Assembly: GCF_003201935.1 (NCBI RefSeq)
Contig: NZ_QJJL01000001.1
Location: 496,001-560,000 of the forward strand
DNA length: 64,000 nucleotides
Direction of reading: 5' to 3'
DNA from: Loktanella sp. PT4BL
GTDB taxonomy: Bacteria; Pseudomonadota; Alphaproteobacteria; Rhodobacterales; Rhodobacteraceae
Shown here piece after piece: positions 51,986-59,462 of this stretch. The notes beneath the pieces are model-generated. The model saw only the letters and a program-made list of their open reading frames with translations, did no database searches and was not told the origin of the DNA. The translations under genes and the position numbers were made by a program. How positions within the stretch are numbered: the first letter of the stretch is position 1; every line of letters starts with the position of its first letter.

Positions 51986-52289
51986 CTTATCATCCTTTCG
52001 TTGTTGAGCCTCGACCTAGCCCGCCTGCGCCATAAAACAAAGGTCCGTCAGGGCGCATGCTTGGTGCATGAGTGCACAGGAGGGTGTTGTGGCCTGCCGC
52101 CACAAGGCATGATTGCGTCGCTTAAGCGTTTGCTCCTGCGTGACGCACTGTCTATACAGATGCCGACGAAGCCGCGCTGCGGCCAGAGAGGTTGGGGATG
52201 GAACGGTTGACCCAAAACGGGAGCCGGACATCACATCGTCAAGACCCGCCTGTCGGGGCCTCTTGTGATGACAGAAACGGAGGATGCCC
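51986..52289. other. 304-base divergent intergenic region, structured
   Basis: No gene seen. It holds the promoters of the GST gene (-) and the cob operon starting at 52290 (+). It contains a perfect hairpin TTGTGGC-CTGCC-GCCACAA (52087-52105), a possible AGGAG/CTCCT longer pairing around it, and an ATCAC...GTGAT pairing near the plus-strand gene. I could not match it to a known riboswitch, including the AdoCbl class. Confidence 0.4.
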
Positions 52290-52508
52290 ATGCGGGGACT
52301 GCTGATACTTTTCTTTCTTTTTGCCGGAACATCGGCTTTTGCGCATCCGGGTCACTGGGCCGAGGTCGCGGGTCATGGTCATTGGGTTGCAGGTGCGGCT
52401 ATTGCGCTGGCAGGTCTGGTGGCCCTTTGGGGTGAGTTGAAAAAGAAGAAAGAAGACGCAGAGCCAGAGGACGAAGAGCTGGAAGAGCTGGAAGAGGAAA
52501 GCGCATGA
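52290..52508 (+). CDS. Small His-rich membrane protein at head of cob operon
   Basis: 72 residues: signal or first membrane segment MRGLLILFFLFAGTSAFA, a His-rich loop HPGHWAEVAGHGHW, a second hydrophobic segment (VAGAAIALAGLVALW), then a long acidic tail (KKKKEDAEPEDEELEELEEE). It probably binds Co, Ni or Zn at the membrane. GGAGG at 52279-52283 favours this ATG over the one six bases earlier. Its TGA overlaps the chelatase ATG. I believe the family is DUF6732, without a proven function. Confidence 0.75.
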   Translation: MRGLLILFFLFAGTSAFAHPGHWAEVAGHGHWVAGAAIALAGLVALWGELKKKKEDAEPEDEELEELEEESA

Positions 52509-53737
52509 AAACCGGCGTCATGATCTGCGGCCACGGATCGCGCAGTCAATCCGCCGTTGACGAGTTCGCGACCCTGGCGGACAAACTGCCCGCATATCTG
52601 CCGGATGACTGGATGACCGAGTATGGCTATCTGGAATTTGCCAACCCTGTGATCCGTGACGGTCTGGACAAGCTGCGCGAGGCCGGGTGCGCGCGCATCT
52701 TGGCCGTGCCGGGCATGCTCTTTGCCGCGATGCATGCCAAGAACGATATTCCCACGGTTCTGAATACTTATGCAGCCAAACACGGGATCGCGGTGCAATA
52801 CGGGCGCGAATTGGGCGTTGATCCCAAGATGATCGCGGCCGCTGCAGGCCGTATTCAGGACGCTGTTGATCAAGCCAACGCGGACCATGGCGCGCTGCCC
52901 CTGACCGAAACCTGTCTTGTTGTGATCGGGCGCGGTGCATCAGATCCTGATGCCAACGGGAATGTGGCCAAGATCGCGCGGATGCTGCAAGAGGGTTTGG
53001 GCTTTGGCTGGTGCGAAGTGGGCTATTCCGGCGTGACTTTCCCATTGGTCGAACCCTGCCTGCAACATGTGGCGCGCCTGCCTTACAAGCGCGTCATTGT
53101 GTTTCCGTATTTCCTCTTTTCGGGCATCCTGATCGACCGGATTTACGGCTTCACAGATCAGGTGGCGGCCGAACACCCCGGCATCCAGTTTGTCAAAGCG
53201 GGATATCTGGGTGATCACCCCAAGGTGCTGGAGACTTTTGCTGAACGGATCATGGAACAGGTCAGTGCGACGCCGCCGCCCAACTGCGGCATCTGCGGCT
53301 ATCGCAGCCAGGTGCTGGCGCTCGAAGAGGGCAAAAGCCACAAAATCAGCGCCGAGGACCGCGCGCACCCTGCCTTTGGCGCTGTGCCGCCGTCCACCTG
53401 TGTGATGTGCAAATACCGCACCGCTGTTCTGGGCTTCGAGGGCGAGGTCGGGGCCGTGCAGGAAAGCCACCACCATCATGTCGAAGGCCAAGGTGCCAGC
53501 GCGCCCGGATCGAACGTGGCCGATTGCAGCCTGTGTGACACCTTCTGCACCGGTATGTGCCGCCTTGTGGCTGCGGATCATCAACATGATCACCACCACC
53601 ATCATCACGACCACGATCACGATCATGACCACGATCACCACCACCATCACGAACATGATCACCACCATGCGCCTTATCCTCATGCGAAGCATCCGCATGG
53701 TCCCGAAAGCGCGCGCAAATCCAAAGCCAGGACCTAA
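52505..53737 (+). CDS. cbiX: CbiX-like sirohydrochlorin cobaltochelatase with His tail
   Basis: 410 residues. Two chelatase-like halves at ~1-125 (MICGHGSRSQSAVDEFATLA, metal His in GHG) and ~135-260 (VVIGRGASDPDANGNVAKIA, VFPYFLFSGILIDRIYGFT). Cys pairs follow (CGICGYRS, CVMCKYRT, CSLCDTFCTGMC), reminiscent of the Fe-S motif in long CbiX. The C-terminal ~45 residues are almost all His and Asp, probably cobalt binding. CbiX inserts cobalt early, in the anaerobic route, yet cobN is also here. It overlaps the preceding gene by four bases. Confidence 0.85.
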   Translation: MKTGVMICGHGSRSQSAVDEFATLADKLPAYLPDDWMTEYGYLEFANPVIRDGLDKLREAGCARILAVPGMLFAAMHAKNDIPTVLNTYAAKHGIAVQYGRELGVDPKMIAAAAGRIQDAVDQANADHGALPLTETCLVVIGRGASDPDANGNVAKIARMLQEGLGFGWCEVGYSGVTFPLVEPCLQHVARLPYKRVIVFPYFLFSGILIDRIYGFTDQVAAEHPGIQFVKAGYLGDHPKVLETFAERIMEQVSATPPPNCGICGYRSQVLALEEGKSHKISAEDRAHPAFGAVPPSTCVMCKYRTAVLGFEGEVGAVQESHHHHVEGQGASAPGSNVADCSLCDTFCTGMCRLVAADHQHDHHHHHHDHDHDHDHDHHHHHEHDHHHAPYPHAKHPHGPESARKSKART

Positions 53738-53764
53738 GGTTCACGGCAAGCGAAAGACAGCAAT

Positions 53765-54400
53765 TTGCGCCCCTACGAAAAAGACCCTTCCGCGATCTAC
53801 GCGCAAAGCTTTGCAACGGTCCGCGATGAGGCGCGGCTTGAGAGGTTCGCGCCTGCGATGCAGCCACTGATCACGCGGCTGATCCATGCCTGTGGTATGA
53901 TCGAGGTCGCGGACCGGCTGGCTTTTTCGCAAGATGCTGCGGATGCCGGGCGCGCAGCGCTTGCCGCTGGTGCGCCGGTGCTCTGCGATTGCGAAATGGT
54001 GGGTGCGGGGATCATCCGCCGCTACCTGCCCGCAAACAATGAGGTGATCGTCACGCTGAACGATCCCGCGGTGCTGGGTTTGGCGCAGCATATCGGGAAT
54101 ACACGCTCTGCTGCTGCGGTGGAGCTGTGGCGCGACCGCATCGCGGGTGCAGTGGTCGCTATCGGTAACGCGCCGACGGCGCTTTTCCATTTGCTTGAGC
54201 TGCTTGATGCTGGCTGGCCGAAACCTGCGGTTATCCTTGGTTTTCCGGTGGGTTTCGTCGGTGCCGCTGAAAGCAAAGCAGAGCTGGCCGCAAACCCGCG
54301 CGGTTGTGACTATGTCGTCCTGCGCGGGCGGCGCGGTGGTTCCGCGATGGCTTCGGCAGCAGTAAATGCTTTGGCAGCGGGGCTACCGGAAGATGTATAA
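53765..54400 (+). CDS. cobH: Precorrin-8X methylmutase
   Basis: Moves the C11 methyl to C12 to form hydrogenobyrinic acid. 211 residues. The catalytic His is His41 (RLIHACGMIEVADRLAFS), with CDCEMVGAGI and NAPTALFHLLELLDAGWPKP matching the family. It starts with TTG (MRPYEKDPSAIYAQSF), the homologous start, without a strong Shine-Dalgarno. It is 27 bases after the chelatase gene. Confidence 0.95.
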   Translation: MRPYEKDPSAIYAQSFATVRDEARLERFAPAMQPLITRLIHACGMIEVADRLAFSQDAADAGRAALAAGAPVLCDCEMVGAGIIRRYLPANNEVIVTLNDPAVLGLAQHIGNTRSAAAVELWRDRIAGAVVAIGNAPTALFHLLELLDAGWPKPAVILGFPVGFVGAAESKAELAANPRGCDYVVLRGRRGGSAMASAAVNALAAGLPEDV

Positions 54401-54462
54401 CCATGCGCTTGTCAGCCCCTGCGGGCCCTCCGCGCGAAGCCGCCGCCAGAGGGCGCCAAGCG

Positions 54463-55665
54463 ATGACTGATCCCTGGCTTCATATCGTGGGGATTGGCGA
54501 AGACGGGATGGAGGGGCTTGTCCCTGCAACCCGCGCCGTGGTCGAGGCCGCCGAGGTGATCATTGGCGGTGACCGGCACCATACGCTGACGGAAACGGTT
54601 ACTGCAGAGCGTCTGGCATGGCCGCACCCCTTTGATGCGCTGATTTCGACGATTGAAAACCTGCGCGGCAGGCGTGTTGTGATCCTTGCGACCGGTGATC
54701 CGCTCTGGTTTTCGGTGGGCGCGCGGATCGGACGTGCGATAAATCCGGCCGAGATCGTATACCACCCGCAGCTTTCTGCCTTTCAGTTGGCGGCGGCGCG
54801 CATGGGCTGGTCCCTGCCGGATGTTGAGACGCTCACGGTGCATGGTCGTCCGGTCGAGCAGATGATCGCCTTTATCCAGCCTGATGCGCAATTGCTGGTG
54901 CTGACGACAGGGGCCGAAACCCCCGCCCAGATCGCCCGTTTCCTGACCGAGCGCGGCTTTGGCAAATCCCGCATGACGGTGCTTGCCGCGATGGGTGGCA
55001 AGGATGAGGCCCGCTTTGACGGGTTGGCCGAAAGTTGGGGTCACACCGTGCCCGCGTTCAATACGCTTGCTGTTGAATGTGTCGCGGCACCTGATGCAGC
55101 GCTCCTGCCGCGTGTGCCGGGGCTGGCGGATGATCTGTTCCTGTCTGACGGCACGATGACCAAGCAGGAGGTGCGCGCCGCCACGGTCGCCAAGCTGATG
55201 CCGATGCGCGGGGCGCTCTTGTGGGACATCGGCACAGGCTGTGGATCGGTGGCAATCGAATGGATGCGCGCTGCACGCTATGCCCGTGCGATCGGGATTG
55301 AACCGCGTGCGGACCGGCGCGCCATGGCTGCCGCCAATGCGCTGGCGCTGGGCGTGCCGAAATTGGTTTTGGTGGAAGGGTCCGTGCCCGCGGCGCTGAT
55401 TGGGCTGGACGCACCGGACGCTATTTTTATCGGCGGCGGTCTGAGCCGCGAGACCTTTAATGCGGCTTGGGCGGCTTTGCGTCCCTTGGGCCGGTTGGTG
55501 GCCAATGCCGTGACGCTGGAAAGCGAGGCAGAGCTGATTGCGCTGCACAAAGATCATGGCGGTGATCTGGTGAAACTGCAGGTCCACCGCGCAGAGCCTG
55601 TGGGCCGTCTGACGGGCTGGCGTCCGTCGATGCCGGTCACCCAGTGGAGCCTTGTGAAGCGATGA
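54463..55665 (+). CDS. cobL: Precorrin-6Y C5,15-methyltransferase (decarboxylating)
   Basis: 400-residue fusion of a CbiE-type tetrapyrrole methylase (~1-200; WLHIVGIGEDGMEGLVPATR, LATGDPLWFSVG) and a CbiT-type Rossmann methyltransferase (~210-400; LLWDIGTGCGSVAIEWMRA). It methylates C5 and C15 and removes the C12 acetate carboxyl. The ATG at 54463 (MTDPWLHIV) is the homologous start; an upstream in-frame ATG at 54403 adds 20 unlike residues. Its stop overlaps cobI. Confidence 0.95.
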   Translation: MTDPWLHIVGIGEDGMEGLVPATRAVVEAAEVIIGGDRHHTLTETVTAERLAWPHPFDALISTIENLRGRRVVILATGDPLWFSVGARIGRAINPAEIVYHPQLSAFQLAAARMGWSLPDVETLTVHGRPVEQMIAFIQPDAQLLVLTTGAETPAQIARFLTERGFGKSRMTVLAAMGGKDEARFDGLAESWGHTVPAFNTLAVECVAAPDAALLPRVPGLADDLFLSDGTMTKQEVRAATVAKLMPMRGALLWDIGTGCGSVAIEWMRAARYARAIGIEPRADRRAMAAANALALGVPKLVLVEGSVPAALIGLDAPDAIFIGGGLSRETFNAAWAALRPLGRLVANAVTLESEAELIALHKDHGGDLVKLQVHRAEPVGRLTGWRPSMPVTQWSLVKR

Positions 55666-56363
55666 CAGGGATTTTGTATGGTGTGGGGGTCGGGCCGGGT
55701 GCGCCTGATTTGATGACACTGCGCGCCGCGCGGCTGATTGAGGGTGCAGACGTCGTGGCCTATCCCACACTTGCAGGGGCTGCGAGTTTCGCACGGGCGA
55801 TTGCTGCGGATTTGATCGCGCCTGATGCACAAGAGATCGTCATGGATGTGCCCATGTCGGTGGAACGTGCCCCAGCACAGGCCGCCTATGACAAGGGAGC
55901 GGCAGAGATTGCGGCGGCCCTTGATGCGGGGCGTGATGTTGTGTGCCTGTGTGAAGGCGATCCGTTCTTTTACGGGTCTTTCATGTATCTCTTTGCCCGA
56001 CTTGCAGAAAGGTACCGCGTTGAGATTGTGCCTGGCGTGACCTCGGTTACTGCCTGTGCCGCGCGTGCGCGAATGCCACTGGCGGCGAGGAACGAGCGTT
56101 TGACAGTGCTGCCCGGACCTTTGCCAGAGGACGAACTGCGCGCGCGTATCGAAGGTGCGGAAAGCGTTGTGATCATGAAGGTCGGGCGGCATCTGGCCAA
56201 GATCAAGGGTGTGATTGATGCCCTCGGCCTGACCGAAGGTGCGGTTTATGTGGAGCGTGCAACGCTGCCGGAAGAGGTGGTTTTGCCGCTGGCGGATGCG
56301 CCGGAAAAGGCACCGTATTTTTCAATGATTTTGCTGACAAAAGGGGCCGATCCGTGGCTGTAA
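55662..56363 (+). CDS. cobI: Precorrin-2 C20-methyltransferase
   Basis: 233-residue SAM-dependent tetrapyrrole methylase (CobI/CbiL). Motifs: LYGVGVGPGAPDLMTLRAAR, CEGDPFFYGSFMYLFARLAE and EIVPGVTSVTACAARARMPL. The ATG at 55662 overlaps the cobL stop (ATGA). Its end overlaps the GTG of the CbiG-CobJ gene by 10 bases. It commits precorrin-2 to the corrin branch. Confidence 0.95.
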   Translation: MTGILYGVGVGPGAPDLMTLRAARLIEGADVVAYPTLAGAASFARAIAADLIAPDAQEIVMDVPMSVERAPAQAAYDKGAAEIAAALDAGRDVVCLCEGDPFFYGSFMYLFARLAERYRVEIVPGVTSVTACAARARMPLAARNERLTVLPGPLPEDELRARIEGAESVVIMKVGRHLAKIKGVIDALGLTEGAVYVERATLPEEVVLPLADAPEKAPYFSMILLTKGADPWL

Positions 56364-58162
56364 AACCCGTCGTATTGGCGCTTTCGCGCTCTGGTGAGCC
56401 GACAGCCCACAAGGTCGCCGCTGTGCTTGGTGCCCAGGTCCATGGGCGCGAGGGCCGCGTTGATCAAGCGGATGCTTTCTTTGCCAATGCACTGGATCAT
56501 GCGCGCGATCTGTTTGCGGCGGGTGTGCCGATTGTGGGGGTTTGTGCCTCGGGTATTCTGATCCGGGCGGTCGCCCCGCTTCTGGCGGATAAGACGACCG
56601 AACCGCCGGTGATTTCCGTGTCCGATGACGGGGCTGTTGTTGTGCCGCTTTTGGGCGGGCATCGGGGTGCCAACAGGCTGTCGGCGTCGATTGCGCAGGC
56701 GCTGAACGCCGTATCAGCGGTGACAACCGCGGGTGATGTGGCCCTCGGGATTGCACTGGATGAGCCACCTGCGGGCTGGCGTTTGGTGAACCGTGGCGAT
56801 GCCAAGGCCGCGATGGCGGGGTTGCTGGCCGGTGGTGGTGCGCAGGTGACGGGCGACGCGCCGTGGCTTGCCGATTTGCCAAAGGGTGACGGGTTGCGCT
56901 TGTCTTGTACGATGGCGCATCAGGATGATCTGGGGGAAGACCATTTGCAGTTCGCCCCACAGCGGGTGGCTTTGGGTGTGGGTTGTGCGCGTAATTGCCC
57001 GCCTGCGGAATTGGCGGACTTGGTCAGGGATGTCCTGCAAGAGGCGGGGATTGCGCACGAGGCTGTGCATTCGGTCAATACGATCACGCTGAAAGGCGAT
57101 GAGCCTGCGATTATTGCTTTGGCAAATGATCTGGGTGTGCCGATGCGGCTGTTTGAGGCCGAAGCACTGGAGGCGGAAACGCCGCGTCTGGCGCATCCGT
57201 CCGACGTTGTGTTTGCCGAAGTCGGCACGCATGGCGTGGCCGAGGCCGCCGCACTGGCGCAGGCCGGTGCGCAGGGCGAATTTCTGGTGACCAAGCGCAA
57301 GACAGCGAATGCGACCTGTGCGCTTGTTGTGACGCCGGAGCCTGTGGTGGAACTGGCGGGCCGTGCGCGGGGTCGCTTGTCCGTCGTCGGCATCGGACCC
57401 GGTCAGGCAGCATGGCGCACGCCCGAGGTATCGCGATTGGTGTCTGAGGCCGAAGAGCTTGTGGGCTACGGGCTTTATATTGATTTGCTGGGGCCCTTGG
57501 CCGTGGGCAAGGCGCGGTCGGATTTTCCGTTGGGTGGGGAAGAGGATCGCTGCCGCTATGCGCTGGAACAGGCAGGGCAGGGCAAGAACGTGGCGCTGGT
57601 CTGTTCGGGTGACGCTGGCATTTATGCGATGGCGGCACTTGTGTTCGAACTGTTGGATCGCGGACCCGACCAGATGGGGGTGTCGGATGCGGCGCGCCGT
57701 GTCGAGGTTGTTTGCTCGCCCGGTGTGAGTGCGTTGCAAGGGGCGGCAGCGCGCGCCGGTGCACCTTTGGGCCATGACTTCTGTGCGATATCGCTGTCCG
57801 ATTTGCTGACACCGCGCGAAGATATTGTGAAGCGGCTGAAAGCCGCAGCGATGGGCGATTTTGTGATCGCGTTCTACAATCCGGTGTCGATGCGCCGTCG
57901 GACGCTTTTGGCGGAGGCACGCGAGATCCTTTTGCAGCACCGCCCGCCTGAAACGCCGGTGATGTTGGCCTCGTCCTTGGGGCGGCCGGAGGAACATGTG
58001 CGCTATCGCCGTTTGGATGAGTTGCAGGTGGATGAGGTGGATATGTTGACGGTTGTTTTGGTGGGCTCGTCGCATTCAAAGCTGGCGGCTCTTGGCGAAG
58101 GGCCACGGATGTATACGCCGCGCGGATATGCGCGCAAGATTGACGGGGATCTGGCGGGATGA
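56354..58162 (+). CDS. cobJ: CbiG-CobJ fusion (precorrin-3B C17-methyltransferase)
   Basis: 602 residues. The N-terminal ~330 residues are CbiG-like: CbiG_N (~1-190; GVCASGILIRAVAPLLADKT, VVVPLLGGHRGANRLSASI) and CbiG_C/CobE (~200-330; LGVGCARNCPPAELADLVRD). The rest is CobJ, the C17 methyltransferase that contracts the ring (SVVGIGPGQAAWRTPEVS, CSGDAGIYAMAALVFELLD). CbiG belongs to the anaerobic route and CobE-type domains to the aerobic one, so the front half may act as CobE. It starts with GTG overlapping cobI by 10 bases. cobG/cobZ is not seen here. Confidence 0.93.
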   Translation: MAVKPVVLALSRSGEPTAHKVAAVLGAQVHGREGRVDQADAFFANALDHARDLFAAGVPIVGVCASGILIRAVAPLLADKTTEPPVISVSDDGAVVVPLLGGHRGANRLSASIAQALNAVSAVTTAGDVALGIALDEPPAGWRLVNRGDAKAAMAGLLAGGGAQVTGDAPWLADLPKGDGLRLSCTMAHQDDLGEDHLQFAPQRVALGVGCARNCPPAELADLVRDVLQEAGIAHEAVHSVNTITLKGDEPAIIALANDLGVPMRLFEAEALEAETPRLAHPSDVVFAEVGTHGVAEAAALAQAGAQGEFLVTKRKTANATCALVVTPEPVVELAGRARGRLSVVGIGPGQAAWRTPEVSRLVSEAEELVGYGLYIDLLGPLAVGKARSDFPLGGEEDRCRYALEQAGQGKNVALVCSGDAGIYAMAALVFELLDRGPDQMGVSDAARRVEVVCSPGVSALQGAAARAGAPLGHDFCAISLSDLLTPREDIVKRLKAAAMGDFVIAFYNPVSMRRRTLLAEAREILLQHRPPETPVMLASSLGRPEEHVRYRRLDELQVDEVDMLTVVLVGSSHSKLAALGEGPRMYTPRGYARKIDGDLAG

Positions 58163-58203
58163 CGCTTTTTGGCTGGCGCCAAATGCGCCCCACCCGCCGT
58201 CCC

Positions 58204-58242
58204 GATGCGCGCCGCGCGGAAGTTTGATTGGACATGGAAAGA
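58204..58242 (+). repeat. 39-bp repeat upstream of cobM
   Basis: Identical to 62234-62272 except one base (T at 58228, C at 62258). It starts GATGCGCGCCGCGCGGAAGT and ends TGGACATGGAAAGA, 13 bases before the cobM ATG. A TTTGGC-TGGC-GCCAAA hairpin (58168-58183) precedes it. Confidence 0.8.
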
Positions 58243-58255
58243 TGAGGGTCTTGCA

Positions 58256-59023
58256 ATGACCGTATTTTTTATTGGTGCAGGACCGGGCGATCCGGAGTTG
58301 CTGACGCTGAAAGCGGCACGGATCATCGGGGAATGCCCCGTCTGTCTTTATGCAGGTTCTTTGGTGCCTGCCGAAGTGGTCGCCTGTGCGCCCGACGATG
58401 CCTTGGTGATGGATACCGCGCCTATGACTTTGGATGATACCCACGGCGTGATCTTGCAAGCGCATGCCAAGGGCCAGAATGTCGCGCGTGTGCATTCGGG
58501 TGATCCGTCGCTTTATGGTGCGATTGCCGAGCAGATCCGTCGCCTGAAGGCGGACGGTATCGACTATCAGATTATCCCTGGTGTGCCTGCTTATGCTGCG
58601 GCCGCCGCTGCTCTGGGCACGGAATTGACCGTGCCGGAAGTGGCGCAATCCATCATCCTGACCCGCATGTCGATGAAATCGACAGGCATGCCGGCAGGTG
58701 AGACGCTTGAGAATTTTGCGCGGACCGGTGCGACGCTGGCGATCCATCTGGGTATTCGGGCCTTGCGCGAAATCGAGCGGCAACTGGTCCCGTTTTATGG
58801 CGAGGATTGTCCGGTTGCAGTGATTTACCGCGTGGGTTGGCCTGATCAGATGATCATTCGTGGCACGTTGACGGATGTGCGCGAAAAGGTGCGTGCAGCC
58901 AAGATCACACGGACCGCGCTGATTCTTGTGGGGCCCGCCTTGTCCGATTCGCACGGGTTTCCGGACTCTGCGCTCTATGATGCGGCCAAGCCGCATGTGT
59001 TGCGACCACGTGTGAAAGCCTGA
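58256..59023 (+). CDS. cobM: Precorrin-4 C11-methyltransferase
   Basis: 255-residue tetrapyrrole methylase (CobM/CbiF). Motifs: FFIGAGPGDPELLTLKAARI, CLYAGSLVPAEVV, VHSGDPSLYGAIAEQIRRLK and IILTRMSMKSTGMP. The ATG at 58256 (MTVFFIGAG) is the homologous start; an in-frame ATG at 58205 would translate the 39-bp repeat and is rejected. GAGGG precedes the start. It is the last cob gene of the block. Confidence 0.95.
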   Translation: MTVFFIGAGPGDPELLTLKAARIIGECPVCLYAGSLVPAEVVACAPDDALVMDTAPMTLDDTHGVILQAHAKGQNVARVHSGDPSLYGAIAEQIRRLKADGIDYQIIPGVPAYAAAAAALGTELTVPEVAQSIILTRMSMKSTGMPAGETLENFARTGATLAIHLGIRALREIERQLVPFYGEDCPVAVIYRVGWPDQMIIRGTLTDVREKVRAAKITRTALILVGPALSDSHGFPDSALYDAAKPHVLRPRVKA

Positions 59024-59091
59024 AATTAAGGCCTTTCTGCACTGCGGCGGATTTTGTCATTTGAATTTTAACTTTCTGGGGTCATCTTCTG

Positions 59092-59111
59092 ACATGTCTG
59101 GAGGGACATGT
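59092..59111 (+). promoter_or_regulatory. Hairpin presenting the Shine-Dalgarno in its loop
   Basis: ACATGTC-TGGAGG-GACATGT is a perfect 7-bp stem whose 6-base loop is the Shine-Dalgarno (GGAGG), just before the ATG at 59113. It could tune translation by temperature or by a protein. Confidence 0.5.
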
Positions 59112-59112
59112 T

Positions 59113-59460
59113 ATGTTTACGTTTTTGCCTGATGCGGTTCGTCAGGGTCTGGAAGAGGCGCGCAAAGCTGCATTGAAGCGCAAAGATCGTTTGTCGGTGC
59201 AGGATGGCGACCAAAGTTACCGGATCCGCAGGTTCTGGGATGGTGGCTTTGCCTTGGATCTTGAAGGGTCCGAGCGGTTGCGCGGGCATGTCGATATCTA
59301 TGACGGACCAAAGCACCTTTACACCTGTCTTGTCGTGTCTTCTGTCGATGAAGAGAACGAAAGGGTGTTCGAGTTCAAATGGGCCACCCCCGTTGCCTCC
59401 GGCCCTGCCGCCGATTTTGTGCGCCCGGATTTTGTTCCGGCCGGTTTGATCGGGCGTTAA
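59113..59460 (+). CDS. Conserved hypothetical protein
   Basis: 115-residue soluble protein. It has a basic helical N-terminus (PDAVRQGLEEARKAALKRKD) and then a beta-rich part (SYRIRRFWDGGFALDLEGSE, HVDIYDGPKHLYTCLVVSS, EFKWATPVASGPAADFVRPD). I recall it only as conserved in Rhodobacteraceae, with no function. Its Shine-Dalgarno lies in the loop of a perfect hairpin. It is not obviously part of the cob operon. Confidence 0.75.
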   Translation: MFTFLPDAVRQGLEEARKAALKRKDRLSVQDGDQSYRIRRFWDGGFALDLEGSERLRGHVDIYDGPKHLYTCLVVSSVDEENERVFEFKWATPVASGPAADFVRPDFVPAGLIGR

Positions 59461-59462
59461 CG

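Noticed and set aside
51986-52289. AdoCbl (cobalamin) riboswitch upstream of the cob operon
   Set aside because: Short pieces such as CACTGT and AAGACCCGCC recall parts of the motif, but the ordered core boxes are not present. I also looked upstream of cobN and cobW without finding them.
58205-58255. In-frame N-terminal extension of CobM beginning [13 protein letters not shown]
   Set aside because: It is the translation of the 39-bp repeat; the second copy before fmt lies in another frame and CobM homology begins at 58256.
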